The notes below the pieces were generated by a model. The model saw only the letters and a program-made list of their open reading frames with translations. It was not told where the DNA came from and made no database searches. A stretch of 64,000 nucleotides of DNA from the NCBI GenBank assembly GCA_011947345.1, contig JAAVTG010000315.1:186001-250000 (forward strand). Reading direction: 5' to 3'. This document shows, in pieces, positions 54,371-64,000 of the stretch (position 1 is its first letter; each line of letters starts with the position of its first letter). The stretch is from Phytophthora quininea (taxonomy: Eukaryota > Oomycota > Peronosporomycetes > Peronosporales > Peronosporaceae). The position numbers were made by a program, and so were the translations under genes.

Positions 54371-55451
54371 CTAGCACAACATAGACCAACGAATACAACA
54401 ATGTTAGTAGTTGCTTGTACTTGATGCATCCATCGTTGCCATATCTGTACCTTGGAAGTCTCCTCCACCATCAGATCTTCCTCCGTCCGGCAACGATCCA
54501 CTTGACCAAAACCAACAGCGAAGCGGCCCGATAATCGCCCACACCAGCTGCGAAGCCGTCTTGTTCCCCTCGAGGAGCTAGCACAACAGCAACGAATCGA
54601 ATCAAAATATTATCATGTGTTTGTACTTCGTGCATCGATCGATGTGTTATCTGTACCTCGACAGTCGAGCCTTCTTCTTAGCAAGCGCGGCGCGAGTGCC
54701 TTGGTTTCTTCTTTGATCTGTCCGGCAAATTGCAAACTGAGCGGACGGATCCCCGCGGCATTGATAGCCACCCGCTGGCCACGTTGTTCACCACCGCTGC
54801 GCTTCATCTGATGAAGAATAGTGCAATTGCAGCATCAGTGCTGCAAAGAGGACGTTGTCGCTCAGCACTTGGTCTGATTACAGAGCACCGTCAAACGCGC
54901 ATTGCACGAACCTGGTTCCGAACAACAACAACAAACAACAACAACAGCTGAGCAAGAATTCGAGCAAAATCTCACAGCTTCGAGCAGACCTCACCTGCAG
55001 ATTTGTCTGCCTCCAATTTGTGCATGGCGTCGAGATCGATGCCAATCTCACATCCAGCGCTGCTTTTCACCTCATCCACGACGCACTCTGCAGTGTTGCT
55101 CGAGCTGCAGACACCACAACAAAAACGTAAGTCGTTGAACGAAATTGAAGTCTGCGTAGAACAAACCTCAGCTCGTGTTGTCAGCGCAATCTGCTGAAAA
55201 TCAGAAGGTGGCCGCCGTCACTGTCAACCGTCCAAGTATGGTCGAGCCTTCCGAAGCCACGCACAGGTCGTTTTCACCCCGTGTCTCCCGCCGGCTCGAC
55301 TTGTCTTGCACGTTCGTCTCGCCCTCGACTGCCGCAACGACTCGTTCAAAGTCTCCCCGTCGACTCGGTCCAGCATGGATGCCACTAGCAGTGCGATCCA
55401 AACGTCTTCATCGCCAGCCGTCCGTCTCGCAAGCGACACGTTGTTAATCAA
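54371..55451 (-). other. Candidate spliced gene remnant (unit 2)
   Basis: Copy of 46798-47900, with intron-like segments at 54371-54450 and 54578-54656 and identical boundary sequences (GTACAGATA...TGTGCTAG). Function unknown. Confidence 0.35.
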
Positions 55452-57219
55452 CGTCGCCGAATTTCATAGCGAGTCACCTGATTCGTGTCCTGCGCCCGCT
55501 GCCGCGTGCACCGATTGCCCTTCGAGGTAGTCGTCATCGAGGCTGCAACCATGATCGTGCTAGGCGACAGCGTTTTGCTTTTGCCACATGTAATCTCTGG
55601 CGACAGCATGTTGCGCACAGCAAAGTCTTCCACGGCTGCAGACGTGCCGGCCTTGTAGCACACCGTGCGCAAGAATCGTCCCCGTCACTCAACTGCGTGG
55701 CGTATCTCGCAGCAAATGCGACGAGACTAGATCCAGTCGTAATCGGGTCGATTAGTCTCTTGTTGCACGTCGAGCAGAGTGTTGCGCGCATCGTCGTCAA
55801 CTCCCTCCTGGCGTCTGCGGGAGTATTAGAGTAGGTCGGAATTATCTGTCCGCGTCGCACGTCCGCACTTGAGTGGCAATACTGCCGGCGATAGGTGACC
55901 TGCTCGACCGTACCGTCGCGACTTTGCTCGCGCCAAATACTTCCGGCCCAGCTGTACCCCGGACTCCACCCCACTGCGTCGGCCGACGAGCATGAGCGAG
56001 ACGCTACTACCAGCGAAAAGCTGCGCACGAACGCCAAGTCTCGCGTTTTGCACGTCCTGCATCGTGAAGCCCGATAGCTGGAGCAGCACCACGCTGGTAG
56101 CGCCACGTTACGCAGCGACGAAACCATGGCGACTTGGACATGAGCGACTTGGACATGAGCAGTACTAGTTGGTCGCCGACATCTCTTCAGAGCTGCCCCC
56201 TCGAACATCTTCGCATCCGCGCATCGGTCGTAACTTCACTGGACGACCTGGACCGGATGCGCTGCAGTGGTTCACGCGCTTATCACTCAGCGAGGTAGCG
56301 GACTCGGAACAACCTTTCTCGGGGCGACCAACTTCTCGCCGCCGCACTTGTCATCACTATCGGCAGTCACTAGTGGCCATCGGCCCAGTAATTGATCGCA
56401 TCACCGACATCACTTGATCGCTGGAGCCTCGGCATCGAGCGGTCGTAATTGCATCGGATAGCCTGAACCCGAGGCGCTACAGCAGTTCACGTGATCGAGT
56501 CCGTCCCAGACAGATAGCCGAGAATGGGTAGCACGCCACAAGTCGCTTCGTGCTGTTGATCCTCCTAGCTGTTGCCTTGAGCTGCATCATTCGTAGCCGC
56601 GAGCAGCTCGACATCGAGCATCTTCACCACGTTGGCCCGTGCACTGGTGGAGACTGGAAGTATGTACAGCAGCAAGGGTTATCAGCCGCGTCTGGGTGGC
56701 GAAGACCTCGTAGCTGCGCCGAGCGCCGCAGCTCCCCACATGATGGCGAGGTTGCTGGGCGACGGCCGCAGGTGTCCCGTAGTCGTTGTTGTAGTCGTAG
56801 GTGACACAATGACGAAGTTGTAGCACTGCAGGAGTCCGAGAATCGCCACAGTGAGTCGTTGTCCACTATGCAGAACGAGCTCGAGGTGGCTTCGAGGACT
56901 TGCTGGCGTACACGTTGTCCGCTGGTTACCGTCAGCACCTGGCACCGACGGAGTGTACTCAGATGGGGGTCGTAGCACTTGGAGTCGAGAGATGACGGAC
57001 TCGTGAAGAACAGGCAGACACGACAACACTTTGCGCAGTCAGAGCGGCAGCAGGAGGTGGCCCCGTACACACTTGGTCGTTGATCGATGGAAGTTGGAGC
57101 TTGACCAGTACGGCGGCGTCACAGCAGTGCACTTGTAGTCGCATCGAGTAGCAGCGGGTAGTTTCCGTCGGTAGACACCGCTCGATGGCACACGCAGCCA
57201 CACACAGCTACACTCACCA

Positions 57220-57726
57220 CTAGCACCGGCATGACCCATTCGCAGTTGACGATGTCGATCTGATCTTGCTGTGGTCACCCGTCGGTGTTTCGTCGGAGGC
57301 AACGGTTCCGACAACGGCCATTGAAGCGCATCCATAGACGAAGACACCGCACAAGATGCATAGCTGGCGGCTGTCGGTGTGAACATGTACACATGTAGTT
57401 GCCAGTTGAACCTGCAGTGCGTAGTGTACGGGGTCCGTCTTGTACACACAGTCCACGCCGGACTGCACCATGTAGATGCAGCGAACGGCAGATAGCACTG
57501 GATGGCATGGCCCAGAGCAGTACTTGGTGAGGTCGGCATCCGCAGCCAATGCGATCTTGTTGTCGCTTGTTGTAGTCACGAGTAGGTGTCGCCTTTCGAC
57601 GTCTACTTGGAGCACTGCACGTCGCCGTAGAAGACAGCTCCGCGCAGGGCTAGCACTGGTAGCAGAAGTCGTGGTCTGCCTTGACGCAGCGAGTGGCGCG
57701 TGTCGAGGTTGTAACCGGTGCACCAC
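57220..57726 (-). other. Cys-rich reading frame (unit 3)
   Basis: 168 codons, the version with an unbroken N-terminal part (DADLTKYCSGPC to STANGSCRC). It carries Tyr-to-Cys and Arg-to-Gln changes relative to units 1 and 2 and a three-base insertion. Confidence 0.35.
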
Positions 57727-57891
57727 GGCCCAGCAGCTAGCAGTAGATACCAGTAGATAGCTCAGTACACGACCGCTACGAATGCAGATGTGTGTAGCTG
57801 CCGCCGTGCGCAGGTACTTGGCCCGCAGTGCCGATGATCCAGCTGTCAGATGACACGCACGGCGTGCTGTCTTGTCGGGCCTTGCTGGGCC

Positions 57892-58551
57892 TTACTCGGC
57901 GCCGTGTTCAGGGCCGCTTGAGGTGTCGGTCGACGAGACGGAGGTGGCGAACCAGTGTTCCGACGCGCTCGATAGCCAACTGGCCGGCTGGTATCCTTGT
58001 GCTTGGTCGGCTCCTGCACGTCCGCCGCGATGGAGTGCGCTGTGATCCACCGCGTAGCGTCTTGGCTGGCGGTGCTTGCCACGTGCCACGAAGAGAGGCC
58101 GAAAGCCGAGTCGCAGGCGGCTCAAGGTCTCGACGGCGTCTCTTTGGTGTCGCTTCAAGATCGCCCAGAGCTGCCATAAACAAAACCACAGCGCAATCAG
58201 TGCAAGTCCAGCAGCACGACGGCACACGTCCACGCATACCTCAACGGGGACGACGGTCTGAGACGTACAGCGGGGCGCAGTGTCAGACGACCCCGAGCAG
58301 GGACGCAGGGACGACAGTGTACTCAGATGGGACTTAGTCGATGGACGGCCGGTCAAGTCGAAGCGCCGTCGGCCAAAACACCACCAGCACAGCGAGAATG
58401 ACCCCCGACTCCGGCAGCATTCCGGCCTCTTGATGGTTGCCGGTGCGAAAAGCAAAATGAAGCTCGACTGCGAAAGTCGGGGAGCTGCCGTCGCTGGCGG
58501 CCAGTGCTTTGGACTCTGTCGCGATTGCCCAGTTCGGTGGACTGGTCCCAC
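57892..58551 (-). other. Reading frame with transmembrane-like helix (unit 3)
   Basis: A 219-codon version of the frame at 42664-43170 with the same LALIALWFCLWQLWAIL segment. Confidence 0.3.
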
Positions 58552-59267
58552 GCGGCTTGCTGTCGCGCGGCGACGCAGAGTTCACGCTCGATAGCTTGTT
58601 GCGGGGCCTAATGCGTCGGAGTTCTATTGCCGACAGCGGCCAAATGTGCCGGAAAACAGCTCCGCGATTAGTGTTGAGAGGGTCGCGCTCGCAGCGAGCG
58701 TGGGCAAATCCCTCGTCTGGCCGCACAAAAGACACCAAACCAGAGCAAGCGGGCCGCACAAAACGCACCAAAACCAGACCAAGTGCGACGACCGGCGGGC
58801 TGGCCGCTTCTCTCACACTGACGCGAGCGCTCGAGGCTCCGAAAGCGCTGAGTGTCAGACACTCGCGATGCGGAGTTTGTATGAGCAAGGCTCGACAAGC
58901 TCGGTCGACTCGACCGAATGCTCATTGCAGCAGGCCGTTGTCGACCGGTGCGTGCCCGCACTGCGGTTGCGAGGTTGCGACCGACCTGGTTCCGACTTGT
59001 AGCGCACCTTTTGATGCGACCACCAGCATCATACAATCGGATATATGTCCGACGTCGAATCGGTCGCCAGCGTGCTGTTGCTCGAGACTCCAGCACGTTG
59101 GCCACGCATACATGTTGCAAGCAAGCTCGCATCGAACCTCCTCATCTGGTTTCTGCTACGCCCGACGTCTCGTTCGACGGAGTCGCGTGCGAATCGGCAC
59201 GTTTGCTGTCGCCACGGCGAGCTGGTGAACAAGCGAAGCGCTGGGCTCGACTGGGCTGGGCTGGGCT

Positions 59268-59353
59268 ATTCCACTACGGCAGGCCGGACCCGCTCGCTCA
59301 TAAAGTGGCGCCACTTTATGAGCGAGCGGGTGTCCGGCCTGCCGTAGTGGAAT
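59268..59353. repeat. Damaged palindrome (unit 3)
   Basis: It is identical to the perfect palindrome of unit 1 except for loss of two bases (AC) in the left arm. Confidence 0.9.
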
Positions 59354-59955
59354 CGTAGCAGACGGTAGTGGTGGCGACACTACTACCGGTAGCAGCTTGT
59401 GCGTTGCTGCAGTCAATGGGCTCATATGGAAGAGCGCCTCCTGTGTCAAGAGGCGAGAAGCAGCGCGCTTCAATGCTTGATCGGGCTCCGAGTCGACTGC
59501 AGCAGCTGACTGCAGCAGCCGGCAGGACTCGCGGCGCAAGAGTCCGGTGGGCCACGGGCTGCTCGGCAGTGTCCGTCGGCAACAAACGCGCCAGCACTTG
59601 AAGTGCTCGACACACGTCACATACGCAAATGATCGCGCCTGCTTTGAAATGATCGCGTCCGATTCGAAATGATGGCGCCCATTCTCCGCTTCGGTTTAAC
59701 ATCGCCGCCGACGCGGATCCTCATCAGCCAACGCAGGTGGGATCGCAAAAAGTTGCGACGAGCCGTTGAAACCCTCTTCCTTTCCTTACGTCTAACTACG
59801 CTGATCTTCATCTAGTGTTGCAGTTCTTGATCATACAAACACACAACACTCTCTACTGCGATGACCACATTGAACCTCCTTGTTGTAGTTCTCCCGCTTG
59901 TGTGATCCACGGGGCGCCAGATCCGTTCCATTCCGCATTACCAGCACGCAGCCCC

Positions 59956-60702
59956 ATGGACTGACGACGGAGAGACCCGGTCGTCCCGCGATGCGCACAG
60001 ACTGCTGCACCGCCAGGACTCGCTGTCTCGGACCAAGACAGACGTCAGTGCACAGCCCCAGTACTCGGTGCCTGGCTTGCTGGCCCCACTCGGCGCAAAA
60101 CATCAGGATCGAGCACCTGCAGTGTTTGGTAGTACGTTGCTGACAACAATGCTGTTTTACGTGGCTCTGGGGTCCATTTGCTCGTTGTATTTTGGACCCA
60201 AGTTGGCGTCCAGTGTCAACTTGAACTGGGCAGAGTTCACGTGGGGGATTAACGCGTCCATGACGCTGGTGCCGCTGTGGGCCAAGTTCCTGTCGATGAT
60301 TGTCGTGGTCTTCCCTGCGCTCGACACGCTCAGTGTGTTCCCACTCATTTCGGTGACGTTGGGGGATAATATGGCTGCGGTGGTGCCCAAGTCGTGGACT
60401 CGTGCCGGCAGGAGAGCGTTCTGGAAACTCATGTGCCGGTTTGGCGCGGCCGTACCGCCATTGGCGATATCTGTGTTCGTCACGGACCTGTCGCTCACGC
60501 TGCAGATCAGTGGCATCATGGGGATTTACGTCGCGTTTTCGCGCCTGCGCTGTTGCAATTGCACGCCAGCCGTGAAGTCCCGACGACCAACATCTACAGT
60601 GGGCCATTCAGCGGAACGGGGTATGTATACGGCGTGTTGGTCTTTGGGATGCTAGCGCTGCTGGTGCTACTCTACCAGCTCGTGCTCCAGCTAGCAGGAT
60701 GA
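59956..60702 (+). pseudogene. Doubly deleted TMEM104-like transporter (unit 3)
   Basis: It has the same two deletions as units 1 and 2, plus a one-base loss in a T-run at about 60537 (CGTTTTCGCG for CGTTTTTCGCG) that breaks the last third of the frame. Confidence 0.8.
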
Positions 60703-61105
60703 TCCGTATGAGCAGACATCTCGACCGTGCTGAGATCCTACAGCTCTTGAACTGCTACCCTGAAGGTGGGAGAAGTACGTTCTCGAGCTGGGATTGTTAC
60801 CATGCTCGATTGGTGGATGCTACGAGTGTAAACGTGTGTTGCTGTTGTTGATAGATCCGCCCTTATTACGTGTGTCTTTTCCTTTGAATGAACGCTTGAA
60901 CGACTGATGGAGGCGCATTGCCGAGTGTTGGCAGCTGATCTTTCTGCCCCAGCAAATGTGCATCCACAAATTTACCCACCTCGACGCGATGACTCAACAC
61001 AAACTCGCATTTTCAAATGGCGATGAGAGAGCGAGCAAAATGGTGGAGATGCAACATGAGCATTTTTATTCAGATGTTGGTTGTTCAAACGAAATGTTTG
61101 GCACC

Positions 61106-64000
61106 TTACCGCTTGAGGTGATTGATGTAGCGGAGCGAGAACAGCGCCAGCACGCGGAAGACAACGATCAGCACGATCAGGATGCCGGCGTTCCTCCAGA
61201 TATCGTCGTGCTTCATGTCGAAGTTGTTTTCCACGTACTCCTTCAACGTGATGTCCCCGACCGATGGCGGCGCGCTCTGCAGTGTCTGGCAACTGTCGTC
61301 GCTGGAGTCAGAGCAGTCCGCGAACACCAGCGACACCAGGATTGCAATGCTGTACGTCGGCGGCGAGATCCAGTGCACCCACATGTAGCCCGTCGGGATA
61401 CTGCCTGTAGGCGGGTTGAAGCCGGCGAACAACATGAAGATGGAACTCAGCAAAGCTCCGAGCGTCGAAGCAACAGCCACACTCGGAAGCGCGTACACCA
61501 ACAGCTGACCGAGGTACACGAAGACCAGCGCGTTCATGGAGACCACCAACCAGTAGTAGAAGAACGTAATGTAGCCCGTGAAGCCGACGCTCGGGTAGAA
61601 GATGACGCAGAAGAGCAGACTGGAGAGGAAGACGTACGGGATCTCGGCCAGCGTGCCGGCGATGAAGTACCACAGCGCGTTGTACGTCTGCGAGGCACGC
61701 TCACGGTAGAAGGCGGTGCGTTCGTCGGCGGCAACGGGCATGACGCTGTTGAAGCCGATAATGCCCAGGAAGACGGTGCTAACGAAGACGAGACCCACGC
61801 CAGCGTTCGCTCCGCTGTACGTGGTGTAGTCGGTGCCTTGGTAAATGATCGCAAACACGACTGCAAGAACCACGCTGATCATCAGCCTGGTCAAGTTGTA
61901 CGTCGGAGTGCGCCAGTACATCCGGAAGAAGCGCATACACAGCAGATAGAACTGCGTCTTCCCGTTAGAAGCACGCTTCCGGTCGAACTTCATCTCCGGC
62001 AGGTGCGCCGACGGATGCAACACGCCGTCCTGGTCCAGATCCTCCTCCATCAACACCTTCTGGTCGCTCACCAAAAACCGTTCCGCGAAATCGAGCGGCT
62101 GCGAGTTGTCACCACCAGCCTTGCCACCACCGACACCAGCGCCGATACACTCGAGCATCCACGTGGCCGGGTTGTATCCAGGGGTGATCGGCTTCACGTC
62201 CGGGAAGGCCTGGAAGTAGTCGATGAGGTTCTGCGAGTCCTTGCCGAGTTCACCAAAGAAGACCATGCGGCCGCCGCGACGCAACAGCAGCAACGAGTCA
62301 AACAGGTTGAAGACCTCGGTGCTGGGCTGGTGGATCGTGCAGACGATGGTGCGGCCCGAGTCGGCGATCTTGCGCACGCCGTTCATGATGAGCTTGGCGG
62401 AGCGCGCGTCCAGGCCGCTCGTGGGCTCGTCCATGAAGATGATGCTGGGCTGCGCCGCCAGCTCCACGCCGATGGTCACGCGCTTCATCTGCTCGGTGGA
62501 CGATCCGCGGATGATCTTGTCGGCGATAGGTCCGAGTTCTAGCAGCTCAATGCATTCCTCGACGGACTCCATCTTCTGAGCGGTGGAGATGCTGGCGTCC
62601 TGACGCAGCATGGCCGAGAAGATGAGAGCTTCACGAACCGTGGCCGAGTCGGAGTGGATGTCCATCTGCTCGCAGTATCCCGTGCATCGGCGCACGGCGA
62701 GGTCGTTGGCCGGGTGTCCATTGAGCAGGATCTTGCCTCGGATCTTGCCTCCGGTCTTGCGTCCGGCGATGACGTCCATGAGGGTAGTCTTGCCAGCGCC
62801 GGAGGACCCCATGAGCGCGGTCATCGTTCCGGGCAGCGCGAATCCAGATACACCCTTGAGTAGGTCAATTTCTTCGCCAGTGGTGCTGCCGGGCAGCGGC
62901 ACGGAGTACCATAAGTCTTCAAATGCTAGAGTGACGGGGACGCTGATGCCACGGCCGGTGGGATCAATGGGAACGCTGATGGTGGGGATGCCGCCGATGA
63001 CATCGTCGACTTCGTGGATTTCCACTGCATTCTCCTGATCCTTCGGGGTGTCCGTCATGATCTTGTAGGCCATTTGGTCCTTGGCAGCCTGTTCATCTTG
63101 CTCCACGATAGCGACATTCTCGGGACTTTCATAGCGCTTGTACTCCAGCACGAGGTACGAGGTGAAGACGAAAATAAAGTAGCCCGCAATGAAGTAGATC
63201 CATCCGTACCAGATCCAAGCTGACTCGGTCTGCAAGTTGAAGATGCTGAGGCTGTACTTGCCGACCGTCTGGCCGTACTCGGAGCAGTAGTCGACCCCTT
63301 CGTAGACGCAGACGTCAAACTTCGAGGCCAAGTACTGGTTCACACTCAGCGAACGGATGCACCAAGCAAGTGGATCGATCCAGTAGACCCAAATAAGGTA
63401 GTCCGGAATGTCGTTCTTCGCGATCAAGAAGCCTCCGAACAGCATGAAGAACAGCACAGCTACCATCATGATCGGCTGCGCAATCGTCAGATTGGGCGAC
63501 GTCGCCGACAGGAAGAAGAAGAAGCTCGAGAACCACATCTGGCAGAAGAACAACGTCACCAAGAAGACGATGAAGCGCCCGACATCATCAACGTATCCGC
63601 CAAACCAGTACGTGATGGCACCGAACACAACTGTTTCCAATACGCTCAATGGGATTTGGGCGATGGAGGTGGCCATGACGTACGCACTCGTCCGGAAGAA
63701 GTTGGCTCCGCGCTGCTTGTAGAAAATGGAGCGGGCGTCCATGTACGTCGATACTTGCGAAGCTTGACTCATCGACAAGAACATGGCACACGAGAACAGC
63801 AGACCGAGAATGAGCTGGCTGTTGGAGTCGTCCATCTGCCAAAAGGTTGATCCGTACAGCAGACCCATGACGATCGTCATGACGATGCGTCCAACGATAT
63901 ACGTCGTATCACGGATCGTAAGAGTCACTTGACGACGCAGCACAGTAGACAGGTCCTGCGGGAACGTCTGACGAAATGGCTCCGGGTCGGCGTACACCAT
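61106..64000 (-). CDS. PDR-type ABC transporter PDR2 (5' end outside the window)
   Basis: 964 codons are open without a break from the window edge to the stop at 61106. Visible parts are TMD1 (YIVGRIVMTIVMGLLYGSTF onward), the linker, NBD2 (MGSSGAGKTTLMD, GSSTEQMKRVTIG, IIFMDEPTSGLDARS) and TMD2 ending SLRYINHLKR. NBD1 and the true start lie beyond position 64000; the Met at the edge is internal. It is the only unbroken PDR copy here and is inverted relative to PDR1 (35444-39761), with the tandem array between them. The NBD2 region is almost identical to PDR1 at the DNA level, whereas the linker before it differs. Confidence 0.95.
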   Translation of the reverse strand: MVYADPEPFRQTFPQDLSTVLRRQVTLTIRDTTYIVGRIVMTIVMGLLYGSTFWQMDDSNSQLILGLLFSCAMFLSMSQASQVSTYMDARSIFYKQRGANFFRTSAYVMATSIAQIPLSVLETVVFGAITYWFGGYVDDVGRFIVFLVTLFFCQMWFSSFFFFLSATSPNLTIAQPIMMVAVLFFMLFGGFLIAKNDIPDYLIWVYWIDPLAWCIRSLSVNQYLASKFDVCVYEGVDYCSEYGQTVGKYSLSIFNLQTESAWIWYGWIYFIAGYFIFVFTSYLVLEYKRYESPENVAIVEQDEQAAKDQMAYKIMTDTPKDQENAVEIHEVDDVIGGIPTISVPIDPTGRGISVPVTLAFEDLWYSVPLPGSTTGEEIDLLKGVSGFALPGTMTALMGSSGAGKTTLMDVIAGRKTGGKIRGKILLNGHPANDLAVRRCTGYCEQMDIHSDSATVREALIFSAMLRQDASISTAQKMESVEECIELLELGPIADKIIRGSSTEQMKRVTIGVELAAQPSIIFMDEPTSGLDARSAKLIMNGVRKIADSGRTIVCTIHQPSTEVFNLFDSLLLLRRGGRMVFFGELGKDSQNLIDYFQAFPDVKPITPGYNPATWMLECIGAGVGGGKAGGDNSQPLDFAERFLVSDQKVLMEEDLDQDGVLHPSAHLPEMKFDRKRASNGKTQFYLLCMRFFRMYWRTPTYNLTRLMISVVLAVVFAIIYQGTDYTTYSGANAGVGLVFVSTVFLGIIGFNSVMPVAADERTAFYRERASQTYNALWYFIAGTLAEIPYVFLSSLLFCVIFYPSVGFTGYITFFYYWLVVSMNALVFVYLGQLLVYALPSVAVASTLGALLSSIFMLFAGFNPPTGSIPTGYMWVHWISPPTYSIAILVSLVFADCSDSSDDSCQTLQSAPPSVGDITLKEYVENNFDMKHDDIWRNAGILIVLIVVFRVLALFSLRYINHLKR

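Larger units (their letters stand above)
48261..55827. repeat. Tandem 7.5 kb unit, copy 2
   Basis: It has the same order as copy 1. Minus-strand frames at the junction (47967-48779, 270 codons) run uninterrupted from copy 1 into copy 2, so the junction is not a recent scar but part of the repeating sequence. Confidence 0.95.
55828..61860. repeat. Tandem 7.5 kb unit, copy 3 (partial)
   Basis: It is slightly more diverged than copies 1 and 2 (scattered substitutions and an 11-base deletion near 57060). It departs from them at about 61850, where copies 1 and 2 switch to other sequence while this copy continues into a complete PDR gene. Confidence 0.95.

Noticed and set aside
60956..62542. 528-codon plus-strand open frame
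   Set aside because: It lies antisense to the PDR2 gene; its His/Arg/Val/Glu-rich composition is the complement of PDR codons, and the same antisense frame appears opposite PDR1 (38320-38847).
1..64000. tRNA, rRNA, riboswitch or bacterial-type operon signals
   Set aside because: No cloverleaf, rRNA core sequence or Shine-Dalgarno-type arrangement was seen; gene organisation is eukaryotic.

Overview
The window looks like nuclear DNA of a Phytophthora-type oomycete. The genes are GC-rich and mostly intronless. Several carry a good match to the oomycete start-site element (CATTYYNCAWTTT) about 40-65 bases before the ATG. The content also fits a plant-associated oomycete: an RxLR-dEER effector, an elicitin-like protein, a Kazal inhibitor, a GH7 cellulase, pleiotropic-drug-resistance (PDR) ABC transporters and a chromodomain Ty3/Gypsy retrotransposon. 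The species cannot be fixed from the sequence.

Layout. 0.8-4.3 kb: secreted purple acid phosphatase, a secreted protein with a GPI-type tail, and a two-domain Kazal inhibitor. 5-7.7 kb: remnants of a Ulp1-like (C48) peptidase and a PIF/Harbinger transposase. 11.1-14.2 kb: a GH7 cellobiohydrolase convergent with a secreted tail-anchored protein. 14.6-21.8 kb: an elicitin-like gene split by a complete 6.8 kb LTR retrotransposon with a 5-bp target duplication. 22-28 kb: cap-binding protein CBP20 (frameshifted), an RxLR effector (frameshifted), a 254-bp MITE, and decayed copies of Tudor-SN and a bZIP-like gene. 28.2-30.0 kb: an inverted duplicate of the GH7 locus. 30.3-31.7 kb: a hAT element with an 8-bp target duplication. 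32.3-34.9 kb: a decayed paralogue of the tail-anchored protein and a basic-region (bZIP-like) gene. 35.4-40.75 kb: a full PDR transporter followed by the 5' part of a TMEM104-like transporter gene. 40.75-61.86 kb: about 2.8 tandem copies of a 7.5 kb unit. Each unit carries a doubly deleted TMEM104-like gene, an (eroding) 88-bp palindrome, unrecognised minus-strand reading frames and a PDR 3' end. The last unit runs into a full-length inverted PDR gene that leaves the window.

How it fits together. Most intact genes act outside the cell (phosphatase, Kazal inhibitor, cellulase, GPI proteins, effector) or export compounds (PDR pumps). The rest of the window shows how accessory oomycete DNA is rebuilt: transposon insertion into a secreted-protein gene, inverted duplication, tandem amplification and sequence homogenisation between PDR copies.

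Caution. Very many genes, including CBP20 and a retrotransposon with near-identical LTRs, are broken only by one-base frameshifts, some in homopolymers. Part of the apparent pseudogenisation may therefore be indel error in the assembly. 'Pseudogene' below means broken in this sequence.
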